NCBI RefSeq assembly: GCF_002078175.1
Contig: NZ_MWFK01000001.1
Coordinates: forward strand, 1-64,000
Direction of reading: 5' to 3'
Origin: Streptomyces sp. M41(2017)
GTDB taxonomy: Bacteria; Actinomycetota; Actinomycetes; Streptomycetales; Streptomycetaceae
Length of the DNA: 64,000 nucleotides
Part shown: positions 1-8,910 of the stretch, one piece after another
Layout: each line of letters begins with the position of its first letter
Position numbering within the stretch: position 1 is the first letter of the stretch
The notes under the pieces: model-generated
Seen by the model: the letters and a program-made list of their open reading frames with translations, nothing else
What the model was told of the DNA's origin: nothing
Database searches by the model: none
Made by a program: the position numbers and the translations under genes

Positions 1-354
1 TCATTGAGGATCTTGACTGGCCGCTCCTTCGCTGGTCAAAGAGTTATCGGCGATCCGCTCATGGTGTCTGATCACTTCAGCGATGATGAAGGTGAGGAGC
101 TTCTCGGCGAAGGCCGGGTCCAGTTTGGCGTTCTCGGCGAGGCGGCGGAGCCGGGCGATCTGGTGGGCCTCGCGGGAGGGGTCGGCGGGCGGCAGCTGGT
201 GGGCCGCCTTGAGGTGGCCGACCTGCTGGGTGCACTTGAAGCGTTCGGCGAGCATGTGGACGACGGCGGCGTCGATGTTGTCGATGCTGTCGCGCAGCCG
301 GGCGAGTTCCGCACGGACGGCGGGGTCGGTTTCCTGGGGCTTGCTGGTGGTCAT
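1..354 (-). CDS. Chorismate mutase, AroQ type
   Basis: Predicted to convert chorismate to prephenate, the branch point to phenylalanine and tyrosine. The 117-residue all-helical protein has the AroQ pattern: LRDSIDNIDAAVVHMLAER near residues 20-38, then Lys49 in VGHLKA, and a C-terminal IIAEVIRHH helix. The length fits a monofunctional cytoplasmic enzyme with no ACT or prephenate dehydratase domain. The ATG start follows the AraC-type gene on the same strand by 11 bp, so the two may be co-transcribed. The TGA stop occupies the first bases of the window, so the gene is complete. Confidence 0.88.
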   Translation of the reverse strand: MTTSKPQETDPAVRAELARLRDSIDNIDAAVVHMLAERFKCTQQVGHLKAAHQLPPADPSREAHQIARLRRLAENAKLDPAFAEKLLTFIIAEVIRHHERIADNSLTSEGAASQDPQ

Positions 355-365
355 GTGAGCCAACC

Positions 366-1250
366 CTACGGGGCGGGCGGGGGTTCGATCATGGGTGGAT
401 CGTCGGGGTCGGGGACGCGGTTGCTCCAGCCGCCGGGGACGGTGCGGCCCTGTTGTTCGCGGAAGCGGACGGGCGGGATGCCGACGCGGCGGGTGAAGAG
501 GCGGGAGAAGTAGGCGGGGTCGTCGTAGCCGACGCGGCGGGCGACGGCGGCGACGGGCAGGTCGGTGGCGGCGAGGAGTTCCTTGGCGCGGCCGAGTCGG
601 ATGCCGAGGAGGTAGTCCTTGGGGCTGCAGCCGGCGCCGCGGCGGACGGCGGTGCGCAGGGCGGCGGGGGTCATGCCGTGGCGGGCGGCGTGGTCGGCGA
701 CGGACATCGCCTGGAAGGCGTCGCGGGCGAGGGCCTGGAGGACCTCGTCGCCGTCGGGGGCGAGGTCGGCGCGGGCGCGGCGCAGGGTGACGAGGAGTTC
801 GTGGACGGCGGCGCCGGTCTCGACCTCCAGGAGGGGGTTGCCGCGGCGGGCGGCGCGGGCGATGCGGGCGACGACGGCGCGGGCGGCGGCGGCGTCGGAG
901 AGGGGGACGACGGGGCGGCCGGGTTCGATGTAGCCGAGTTCGGTGTACGTGCTGGTGGCGGGGCCGGTGAAGTCGACGAAGCACTCGTCCCAGCCGGGGT
1001 CGGGACCGTAGTGGTGGGGGGTGCCGGGGGTGAGCCAGAGGAGGGCGGGGGCGGTGACGGGGTGGCGGCGGCCGTCGGGGGTGCGGTACCAGCCGCTGCC
1101 GGCGCTGACGACGACGGCGACGTGGTGGTCGAGGGTGCGGGGCCCGACGGGAGGCAGTTCGCCGTGCTGGAGGCCGACGCCGAGGCAGGCGAGGCCGAGC
1201 CGGAGGTGCGCGGGTCCGGGGGTGAAATAGCGCATCCAGGTGTGGTACAT
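366..1250 (-). CDS. AraC-family transcriptional regulator
   Basis: DNA-binding regulator of 294 residues. The N-terminal half is a cupin-like effector domain with the WLTPGTPHHYGPDP segment typical of AraC_binding. The C-terminal ~100 residues hold two helix-turn-helix motifs (AMSVADHAARHGMTPAALR and LPVAAVARRVGYDDPAYFSR) ending in the usual F-R-x-G-x-P-P-x-x-F-R signature. I chose the ATG at 1250; an in-frame TTG at 1292 would add 14 residues across the divergent promoter region. It is divergent from the GH35 gene with a 97-bp shared region that contains a 12-bp palindrome, so it probably controls that gene and itself. The ligand is unknown but likely a sugar. Confidence 0.85.
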   Translation of the reverse strand: MYHTWMRYFTPGPAHLRLGLACLGVGLQHGELPPVGPRTLDHHVAVVVSAGSGWYRTPDGRRHPVTAPALLWLTPGTPHHYGPDPGWDECFVDFTGPATSTYTELGYIEPGRPVVPLSDAAAARAVVARIARAARRGNPLLEVETGAAVHELLVTLRRARADLAPDGDEVLQALARDAFQAMSVADHAARHGMTPAALRTAVRRGAGCSPKDYLLGIRLGRAKELLAATDLPVAAVARRVGYDDPAYFSRLFTRRVGIPPVRFREQQGRTVPGGWSNRVPDPDDPPMIEPPPAP

Positions 1251-1291
1251 CCGTTTTCGTCCCGCCCGGTCGTTCCTTTGCGTTGCGTCCA

Positions 1292-1303
1292 ATCAGCGCT
1301 GAT
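1292..1303. promoter_or_regulatory. 12-bp perfect palindrome, candidate AraC operator
   Basis: ATCAGCGCTGAT is a perfect dyad between the start codons of the AraC regulator and the GH35 beta-galactosidase. AraC proteins usually bind direct repeats, so the assignment is only positional inference. Confidence 0.35.
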
Positions 1304-1347
1304 CTTTGTCCATGGACGCGGCCGCCGCCAGGGGTGATCGTGTGGCC

Positions 1348-3168
1348 ATGAGCGAGTTCACGGTGGGGGACACCGATTTTCTGCTGGACGGGCGCCCGGT
1401 GCGGCTGCTGTCGGGCGCGCTGCACTACTTCCGGGTGCACGAGGGGCAGTGGGCGCACCGGCTGGGGATGCTGCGGGCGCTGGGGCTGAACTGTGTGGAG
1501 ACGTACGTGCCGTGGAATCTGCACGAGCCGCGTCCCGGTGAGGTGCGCGACGTCGGGCAGTTGGGCCGTTTCCTGGACGCGGCCCGGGCGGCGGGTCTGT
1601 GGGCGATCGTGCGGCCGGGGCCGTACATCTGCGCCGAGTGGGAGAACGGCGGGCTGCCGCACTGGCTGACGGGGCGGGCGCGGACGCGGGATCCGGAGTA
1701 TCTGCGGCAGGTGGAGCGCTGGTTCCGGGTGCTGCTGCCGGAGATCGTGGCGCGGCAGGTCGACCGCGGCGGTCCGGTGCTGATGGTGCAGGTGGAGAAC
1801 GAGTACGGCAGTTACGGCTCGGACCAGGTGTATCTGGGGTGGCTGGCGGACCTGTTGCGGGCGGAGGGCGTGCGGGTGCCGCTGTTCACGTCGGACGGGC
1901 CCGAGGACCACATGCTGACGGGCGGGTCGGTGCCGGGGGTGCTGGCGACGGCGAACTTCGGGTCGGGGGCGCGGGAGGCGTTCGCGACGCTGCGCCGGCA
2001 CCGGCCGTCGGGGCCGCTGATGTGCATGGAGTTCTGGTGCGGGTGGTTCGACCACTGGGGTGCGGAGCATGTCGTGCGGGATCCGCGGGACGCGGCGGAC
2101 GCGTTGCGGGAGATCCTGGAGTGCGGGGCTTCGGTCAATCTGTACATGGCGCACGGCGGGACGAGCTTCGCGGGCTGGGCGGGCGCCAACCGGGGCGGTC
2201 AGCTGCACGAGGGTCCCTTGGAGCCGGACGTGACGTCGTACGACTACGACGCGCCGATCGACGAACTGGGGCGTCCGACCGAGAAGTTCTGGCTCTTCCG
2301 GGAGATCCTCGCCGCGTACGCGGAGGGGCCGCTGCCCGAGGTGCCGCCCGCTCCCGAGGCGCTGGGCGCGGATGTGGAGGCCGGGTTCGGGGGCTGGGCG
2401 TCGCTGGACACCGTGCTGGACGCGGTGGGCGGCGCGGAGGCCGAGTACGCGGTGCCGCCCACGTTCGAGGAACTGGACGTGGACCGGGGTCTGGTGAAGT
2501 ACGTGGTGGACGTGCCGGGGCCGCGGCAGCCGTATCCGCTGTCGGTGAGCGGGCTGCGGGATCTGGCGGTGGTGTCGGTGGACGGGGTGCGGGCCGGGGT
2601 GCTCACCGAGGACGAGCCGCGGCTGAGGGAGCCGGTGGCGGGTCCGGCGCGGGTGGAGCTGTGGGTGGAGTCGCTGGGGCGGGTCAACTACGGTCCGCGC
2701 AGCGGGGAGCCGAAGGGCGTCACCGGGGGTGTGCTGCACGAGCGGCAGTATCTGCACGGGGTGCGGGCGCGGGCGCTGCGGCTGGACGCGCTGGACGGTG
2801 ATGTGGGGCGGGTGCCGTTCGGGGAGGTGCCCGCGGACGGCTCCCCCGGCCTGTACCGCGGCACCGCGGAGGTGGCGGGGGCCGGGGACGCCTTCCTCGA
2901 ACTCCCGGGCTGGACGCGGGGGTTCGTCTGGGTCAACGGGTTCGGGCTGGGCCGGTACTGGTCCGCGGGACCGCAGCGGGCGCTGTACGTGCCCGGTGCG
3001 GTCCTGCGGGAGGGCGTGAACGAGGTGTGGGTGCTGGAGCTGGAGGCGGCGGGTCAGCCGGTCTCGGTCACCTCGAAGGAGTCGAGGGCGAACTCGGCGG
3101 TGCCGTCGGCGCCCGTCTTGCGCAGGCCGACCCAGGCCTCGCCGGTGGCGGGTGCGGTGAACGCGTAG
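1348..3168 (+). CDS. Beta-galactosidase, glycoside hydrolase family 35
   Basis: Hydrolyses terminal beta-linked galactose. The 606-residue protein has the GH35 (beta/alpha)8 barrel near residues 10-330, with the acid/base Glu152 in VENEYGSY and the nucleophile Glu228 in CMEFWCGW, followed by beta-sandwich domains to about residue 570. There is no signal peptide, so it should be cytoplasmic and act on imported oligosaccharides. Start: AGGGGTGA lies 10 nt before the ATG; a GTG two codons earlier is possible. The last ~38 codons (from about 3054) run antiparallel through the 3' end of the GH101 gene, so the C-terminal tail is probably not ancestral. It is divergent from the AraC regulator. Confidence 0.9.
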   Translation: MSEFTVGDTDFLLDGRPVRLLSGALHYFRVHEGQWAHRLGMLRALGLNCVETYVPWNLHEPRPGEVRDVGQLGRFLDAARAAGLWAIVRPGPYICAEWENGGLPHWLTGRARTRDPEYLRQVERWFRVLLPEIVARQVDRGGPVLMVQVENEYGSYGSDQVYLGWLADLLRAEGVRVPLFTSDGPEDHMLTGGSVPGVLATANFGSGAREAFATLRRHRPSGPLMCMEFWCGWFDHWGAEHVVRDPRDAADALREILECGASVNLYMAHGGTSFAGWAGANRGGQLHEGPLEPDVTSYDYDAPIDELGRPTEKFWLFREILAAYAEGPLPEVPPAPEALGADVEAGFGGWASLDTVLDAVGGAEAEYAVPPTFEELDVDRGLVKYVVDVPGPRQPYPLSVSGLRDLAVVSVDGVRAGVLTEDEPRLREPVAGPARVELWVESLGRVNYGPRSGEPKGVTGGVLHERQYLHGVRARALRLDALDGDVGRVPFGEVPADGSPGLYRGTAEVAGAGDAFLELPGWTRGFVWVNGFGLGRYWSAGPQRALYVPGAVLREGVNEVWVLELEAAGQPVSVTSKESRANSAVPSAPVLRRPTQASPVAGAVNA

Positions 3169-6119
3169 GAGTGGGTGGCGGGTCGGGTCGCGACGGGGAG
3201 GTCGGTGCGGCTGAGTTCGCGGGTCACCGTGCCCTCGTCGACGGCGGTGATCCAGGCGTACTGTCCGGCCTTCTCGTTCTCGTGGCGGAAGGTCACCCGG
3301 TAGTGCCTGCCGGGCTGGAAGCGGACCGTGTGGGGCACGGTCCGGTAGACCAGACCGTCGTTCTCGCCGCGTGACTTGAGGGACTGGGTGCCGTCGACGA
3401 CATCGTCGATCACCTTGCCGTTCCAGCCGCGTCCGGTGAACGGCGCGTGCCGCTGGGCGATGTGGGTGCGCGGGTCGGTGACGCCGCCCGCGTCGCCCTT
3501 CACGAAGGGGCCCCAGCCCTGCGGGACGTGTTCGAAGTCCTCGCGGACGAGGGTGCCGGGCGGGGTGGCCGCGCGGACGGCGGGCACGACGCGGACGTCG
3601 GCGAACCGGACGCGCGCCTGTCCGGCCGCCGCCCCGAGCGTGAGGTGGACGGGGCCACCGCCCTCGGGGACGGTGAAGCGGGTGAACATCCGCTGGAACC
3701 GGGTGTCGTGCTTGCGGTCGGCGGCGACGTAGTTGCCGGCGGTGGACGTGCTGGTGGTGTTGGAGGCGGTGACACCGTCGGCGGTACGGACCCGGAGCGA
3801 GGCCTCGCGGCGGTCGTCCGCGCTCACGCCGACCTCGACCTGGACGGAGGCCGCGTACGTTCCCGGCTTGAGGCGGGTCAGCCGCTGGGAGACGGCGGCG
3901 GCGGAACCGGCGGCGACGACCAGCTCATGGTCGCCGACGGCGTTGAGCTCGACGGAGGCGGGTCCGGCGACCGTCCAGCCCTTGAGGGAGCCGGAGTTGA
4001 ATCCCGGGTCGTGGAGCGGGGTGGCCTCGCCCCAGTCGGGGTCGGCGGCGTCGGCGACCCGGGTGCGGTGGACGACGTAGGGCTGACCGGCGGTCGCGTC
4101 GAGGGTGATCCGGCCGGCGCGCACCGGGACGTACGCCTGGAAGGCCCGCCCCTGGTCGGAGAGCCGGTACAGAGCGACTCGCGACAGGCTCTCCCAGCTC
4201 TTCGGGAGGCGCCAGTTGCTGCTGCCCCCGTCGGGGCTGTAGTGGTAGAGCTTGGTCGCCTTCCTGGGGTCCCAGGGCAGCAGGTAGGTGCCGCCGTCGT
4301 AGACGAGGCGTCCGTCGGTCGTGATGCGGCGGGTGCCGCCGGTGTCGGACACGGCGGTCACGGTGGTGGTCGTGCCGAAGGTGATCTCGTGCTCGCCCCA
4401 GGTGCGGATCGGATACGCCTGGAGGTACTTGGCGGGCAGGGAGTGCGTCCAGATCAGGTCGTGGAAGGCGGTCCAGTCGGTCTTGCCGGTCCAGCCCTCG
4501 AAGTTGCCCATGCGGGGAACGCCCAGCAGGGTGGGCCACTTGTCGGCGAAGACGTCCTTCTGGTGGTTGCGGACGAAGCGGATGAGCCGTGAGTTGATAC
4601 CGCGGGAGGTGTCGGGGCCGTAGTCCGTCTCGGTCGCCCAGTGCGACCACAGGGTGGAGCGCTCCAGGCCGTGGCCCCATTCGGAGGTGACGTGCCAGCC
4701 CTGGTCGCGCAGGGCGCGCTGGAGGCGGTCGGAGTTCCATCCGGACTCGCGGAAGACGTCGATGTAGAGCGAGTTGAGGGCGGGGTCGGCGTCGCGGCGC
4801 AGGGCGGCGAAGCGGCGGACGATGTCGCCGGAGACGAGGTCGCGGCGGGCGTCGATGCGGTAGCTCTGGTCGAGCCAGTCCCACTGCGGGTCGTTCTTGT
4901 CGACGAGTGTCTCGGAGAAGGCGTGGGCGACGGGGTAGGACTCGGTGGCGTTGACGTGGACGGCGAAGTCGCTGTTCCACTTCCTTCCGGCCCGGACCAG
5001 GGTGTTGAGGTCGTCGAGGCCGCCGGCGCGTTCGTTGTAGTTGCCCGCGTAGTCGGGGTGGGCGGAGTCGTGGCCCTCCGACTGGTAGCCCTTGAGGATC
5101 GTGAACTGCCGCAGTCCGTCGGTCGCGAGGGAGATCCGCTTGACGTTGTCGAGGGTCGTGAGGAAGGGGTTGGTGGCCTGCGAGGCGAAGTTGAAGGGGA
5201 TGTGCGGCACCACCCGTAGGCAGGTGTCCTCGGCGCCGAGCGGGGTGACCATGATGTCGCGGAAGGCGATCGCCGCGTCCTGCCAGTCGATCACCCCGTC
5301 GCCGTTGCGGTCGCCGGTGACGACGACGGTGGCGTACGGGAGCGGTTCGGTGTCGGTGGCGCCGGCGGCGCGGTGGGTCCACTGGCCGGGGGCGAGGCGG
5401 GCCTCGGTGAAGCCGTCCTTGCGGACGGTGCGGCGCCAGAGTCTGCCGTTCTCCCAGGAGGTGGTGGAGTCGGGCCTGTCGTAGACGGTGTTGGTCTCCA
5501 GGGCACCCGCGAGGCCGTGGTGGGCGACGACGGCGTACGCGCATCCGGTGGCCGCTTCCGCCGGGGTGTCCGCGGTCGGTGTGACCAGGGTGTCCCCGCT
5601 CTTGGCCTGGTCGAGCTGGACGCGGGCGGCGAGGAGCTGGGCGCCGGGCTGGTCGCTGCGGACGGCGAGCAGGGCGAGGTCGGGGATCTCCAGGGTGCCG
5701 ACGGGAAGGGTGTCCGTGTCGTCGACGGCGGTGACCCGCCAGGTCACGCGCCGGTCCGTGACGGCGATCTCCACGTCGATGGTGGTGCCGCCGGTGAAGG
5801 CCAGGCGGTAGGCGGCCGACGCGGCGCCCGCGGTGACGGTGACGGTCGGGGTGTGCGCGGTGCCGTCGACGAGGACGGCGGCGACCGGGTCGGACTGGGC
5901 GTGCAGCACGGCGCCGGTGGCGCGGTCGGTGTAGGTGACGACCTGCGGGAAGGCGGTGGCGACGCGGACGTCGAGGTGCGCGGAGCGGAGGGTGACGGTG
6001 TCGTCGCCGGGGGCGGCCGAGGCCGCGGCGGGCAGGCCGAGCACGGCACCGATCCCGGCGGCAGCTCCGGCCGCGACGACGGTGCGACGGGTGGGGGTGA
6101 ACGTGTCTGAGGGCTGCAA
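3054..6119 (-). CDS. Endo-alpha-N-acetylgalactosaminidase, glycoside hydrolase family 101, Tat-exported
   Basis: Releases Gal-beta-1,3-GalNAc from serine/threonine of mucin-type glycoproteins. The 1021-residue protein starts at a TTG preceded by AGGAGGA at 7 nt, giving a Tat signal peptide (TPTRRTVVAAG, cleavage after AAASA near residue 35). The GH101 core shows NPFLTTLDNVKR, GYQSEGHDSAHPDY and WNSDFAVHVNATESYP; the nucleophile Asp454 is in YIDVFRES and the acid Glu480 in SEWGHG, matching the pneumococcal enzyme. The C-terminal ~300 residues are beta-sandwich, probably carbohydrate-binding domains. An upstream in-frame extension exists but lacks a ribosome site. It is convergent with GH35, with 115 bp of overlap. 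Confidence 0.9.
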   Translation of the reverse strand: MQPSDTFTPTRRTVVAAGAAAGIGAVLGLPAAASAAPGDDTVTLRSAHLDVRVATAFPQVVTYTDRATGAVLHAQSDPVAAVLVDGTAHTPTVTVTAGAASAAYRLAFTGGTTIDVEIAVTDRRVTWRVTAVDDTDTLPVGTLEIPDLALLAVRSDQPGAQLLAARVQLDQAKSGDTLVTPTADTPAEAATGCAYAVVAHHGLAGALETNTVYDRPDSTTSWENGRLWRRTVRKDGFTEARLAPGQWTHRAAGATDTEPLPYATVVVTGDRNGDGVIDWQDAAIAFRDIMVTPLGAEDTCLRVVPHIPFNFASQATNPFLTTLDNVKRISLATDGLRQFTILKGYQSEGHDSAHPDYAGNYNERAGGLDDLNTLVRAGRKWNSDFAVHVNATESYPVAHAFSETLVDKNDPQWDWLDQSYRIDARRDLVSGDIVRRFAALRRDADPALNSLYIDVFRESGWNSDRLQRALRDQGWHVTSEWGHGLERSTLWSHWATETDYGPDTSRGINSRLIRFVRNHQKDVFADKWPTLLGVPRMGNFEGWTGKTDWTAFHDLIWTHSLPAKYLQAYPIRTWGEHEITFGTTTTVTAVSDTGGTRRITTDGRLVYDGGTYLLPWDPRKATKLYHYSPDGGSSNWRLPKSWESLSRVALYRLSDQGRAFQAYVPVRAGRITLDATAGQPYVVHRTRVADAADPDWGEATPLHDPGFNSGSLKGWTVAGPASVELNAVGDHELVVAAGSAAAVSQRLTRLKPGTYAASVQVEVGVSADDRREASLRVRTADGVTASNTTSTSTAGNYVAADRKHDTRFQRMFTRFTVPEGGGPVHLTLGAAAGQARVRFADVRVVPAVRAATPPGTLVREDFEHVPQGWGPFVKGDAGGVTDPRTHIAQRHAPFTGRGWNGKVIDDVVDGTQSLKSRGENDGLVYRTVPHTVRFQPGRHYRVTFRHENEKAGQYAWITAVDEGTVTRELSRTDLPVATRPATHSYAFTAPATGEAWVGLRKTGADGTAEFALDSFEVTETG

Positions 6120-6225
6120 GGCTCTCCTCCTGGGGGGCGACGTTCCGGGGCGCCAGACTGCGCCGCGCGGGGCCGGTGTGCCCATGGACAAAGGAGGGGC
6201 AGCAGTTGGACTAACGGCCGCCGGC

Positions 6226-6299
6226 CCGGCCCGCCGGGAGAAAACCGTTCGGGTCTCCGCGAGGGCGCCGGCCCGCCGGGAGAAAACCGTTCGGGTCTC
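6226..6299. repeat. Two tandem 32-bp direct repeats, period 42 bp
   Basis: Identical 32-bp units lie at 6226-6257 and 6268-6299, each containing GAGAAAACCGTTCGGGTCTC. They sit between the divergent GH101 and GNAT genes; the second copy overlaps where the -35 region of the GNAT promoter should be. They may be a duplicated operator or promoter element. Confidence 0.8.
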
Positions 6300-6313
6300 G
6301 GTCAGGGCGTTGG

Positions 6314-6319
6314 CATACT
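6314..6319 (+). promoter_or_regulatory. -10 element of a probable leaderless GNAT transcript
   Basis: CATACT ends 6 nt before the ATG at 6326. Transcription starting about 7 nt downstream would begin at or next to the start codon, and no Shine-Dalgarno is present. No good -35 hexamer is visible. Confidence 0.4.
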
Positions 6320-6325
6320 GCCGGC

Positions 6326-6772
6326 ATGACCGGTCCACACCAGCAGCCCGTGAGCGCCTCGTTGCGGATCGGGGCCAAGGACGCCGAGCTGGAACAGCGG
6401 CTCGACGACGAACTCACCGCCTTCAACGCGGCGGCGACCGGGGCGGGCGCGCCCGAGCCGCTCTCGGTGCGGGTGACCGATGCCGAGGGGGCGCTCGTCG
6501 GCGGGCTCACCGCGTGGGTGTGGGGCAGTTGCTGCGCCGTCGACATGCTGTGGGTGCGGGCCGACCAGCGGCACGCGGGCTGGGGCGGCAAGCTGCTCCG
6601 GGCCGCCGAGGAGGAGGGCGCCCGGCGCGGCTGCACCGAGGTGATCGTCTCCTCCTTCACCTTCCAGGCCCCCGACTTCTACCGCGGGCACGGGTACCGG
6701 GAGACCGGCCGCACGGAGGGCATCCCGGGCGGGCACGAGGACGTTCACTTCCACAAGGTGCTGGCCGGCTGA
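6326..6772 (+). CDS. GNAT-family N-acetyltransferase
   Basis: Small (148 residues) acetyl-CoA-dependent acetyltransferase. The fold is seen in the order of strands and in VDMLWVRADQRHAGWGGKLL (residues ~72-91), the acetyl-CoA pyrophosphate loop, followed by FYRGHGYRETG, the motif near the C-terminal strands. The substrate cannot be read from the sequence. The ATG has no ribosome site and lies just after a -10-like hexamer, so a leaderless message is likely. Two tandem 32-bp repeats lie immediately upstream and two hairpins downstream, so it is probably monocistronic. Confidence 0.85.
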   Translation: MTGPHQQPVSASLRIGAKDAELEQRLDDELTAFNAAATGAGAPEPLSVRVTDAEGALVGGLTAWVWGSCCAVDMLWVRADQRHAGWGGKLLRAAEEEGARRGCTEVIVSSFTFQAPDFYRGHGYRETGRTEGIPGGHEDVHFHKVLAG

Positions 6773-6817
6773 CGCCGTGCGGGCGCCCGAGGTGCGGCGC
6801 CCCGGGGCGCGCGTGAC

Positions 6818-6846
6818 GGCGCCCGCGGCCGGGGACCGCGGGCGCC
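6818..6846. terminator. Hairpin terminator between GNAT gene and trypsin gene
   Basis: Arms 6818-6828 and 6836-6846 (GGCGCCCGCGG and its complement) are perfect over 11 bp with a 7-nt loop. It lies between convergent genes and has no T-tract, as is usual in Streptomyces; probably bidirectional. Confidence 0.65.
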
Positions 6847-6853
6847 ACGCGTA

Positions 6854-6880
6854 CCGGTGCCGGTGGAACCCCGGCACCGG
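6854..6880. terminator. Second hairpin in the same convergent gap
   Basis: Arms 6854-6863 and 6871-6880 (CCGGTGCCGG and its complement) pair over 10 bp with a 7-nt loop. It lies 9 bp downstream of the trypsin stop codon and is probably its own terminator. Confidence 0.6.
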
Positions 6881-6889
6881 AGGCGGTGG

Positions 6890-7849
<960 letters not shown>

Positions 7850-7891
7850 CTACAGTGGAGGGGAGTTCCGGCGCTTTCAGGGGGTGCTGAC

Positions 7892-8785
7892 GTGGCGAAC
7901 GGCGGACCCGTCGAGCACGGCTTCCCTCACCTGGACACGGTGCGGGCGTCGATCACCGCGCTCTGGAAACGGCTCTCGTACGACACCGTCCACACCTTCT
8001 CGGCCAGCGTGGCCCCGGCCGACGTTGCCTTCGCCGACCTGGACGACCTGCACCTGGGCGCCCAGCGCGTGGCCCGCGAGATGGTGCGGCACTACCGGCT
8101 CCCGGACGCCCGGATGATCATCGGCTTCCGCGAGATGACGCATGCGGCGAACGTCGAACTCGCGGCCGGGCCGGAGTACTTCATCGAGCTCAACGACCGC
8201 TTCCGGACCCACCGCAGGGACATCGGCGCCGCCCTCGCCCACGAGGTGATGCACGTCTACCTGCACCGCCTCGGCCTCGCCTTCCCCGGCACCCGCGACA
8301 CCGAGATCCTCACCGACACCGCCGCGGCCTACCTCGGCGCCGGCTGGCTGCTCCTCGACGCCTACCGCGAGGACGCCGCCTCCTCGCAGAAACTCGGCTA
8401 CCTGACCCCGGAGGAGTTCGGGTACGTCCTCGCCAAGCGGGCCCTGGTGTTCGGCGAGGACCCGTCCGTGTGGTTCACCAGCCCCCAGGCGTACACCGCG
8501 TACACCAAGGGCATGGCGCAGGCCCGCCGCGACGAGCGGCAGCCCCCGCTGACCGCGGCCGGCTGGGCGGGCCGCCGCCGCTACGCCAAGGACCGCAGAC
8601 AGGCCCAGGAGCACCACTCCCCCGACCTCGCGGGCGTTCCCTACGCGTTCGTCCCCGACGCCGGTGGCCCGCTGCGCGTGGCGTTTCCCTGCCCGACCTG
8701 CCACCAGCGGATCAGGGTGCCGGTCCGCGGCCGGGTCCGCGCGCGCTGCGGGCTGTGCCGGACGGTGCTGGAGTGCGACACCTGA
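7892..8785 (+). CDS. Putative zinc metalloprotein with HExxH motif and C-terminal zinc ribbon
   Basis: I do not recognise a named family. The 297-residue protein has AHEVMHVYLHRLG with His117, Glu118 and His121, and Glu138 (TEILTDTAAAYLG) 17 residues later as a possible third ligand, a gluzincin-like arrangement. The C-terminus carries CPTC (267-270), CGLC (286-289) and a last Cys at 295, a zinc-ribbon-like module. There is no signal peptide or membrane segment, so it is cytoplasmic. The GTG start has a G-rich site (7880-7884) at 7 nt. It is divergent from the trypsin gene. Peptidase activity is inference from the motif; a structural or protein-quality-control role is also possible. Confidence 0.7.
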   Translation: MANGGPVEHGFPHLDTVRASITALWKRLSYDTVHTFSASVAPADVAFADLDDLHLGAQRVAREMVRHYRLPDARMIIGFREMTHAANVELAAGPEYFIELNDRFRTHRRDIGAALAHEVMHVYLHRLGLAFPGTRDTEILTDTAAAYLGAGWLLLDAYREDAASSQKLGYLTPEEFGYVLAKRALVFGEDPSVWFTSPQAYTAYTKGMAQARRDERQPPLTAAGWAGRRRYAKDRRQAQEHHSPDLAGVPYAFVPDAGGPLRVAFPCPTCHQRIRVPVRGRVRARCGLCRTVLECDT

Positions 8786-8910
8786 CGCACGCGCCGGTGG
8801 TGACCGTCGGCGGACGAGCCCGGACATGACGGAGCCCCGGCGGCAAGGGGTGAGAGAGGACACTCCAAAAGCCTTTGCCTCGCGCGTCCTTGGCGAGCGA
8901 GGGTCGGAGG

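Noticed and set aside
6269..6338. Longer GH101 N-terminus extending into the direct repeats
   Set aside because: The extension encodes the repeats as NALTETRTVFSRRAG-like duplicates with no ribosome site; the TTG at 6119 gives a proper Tat signal.
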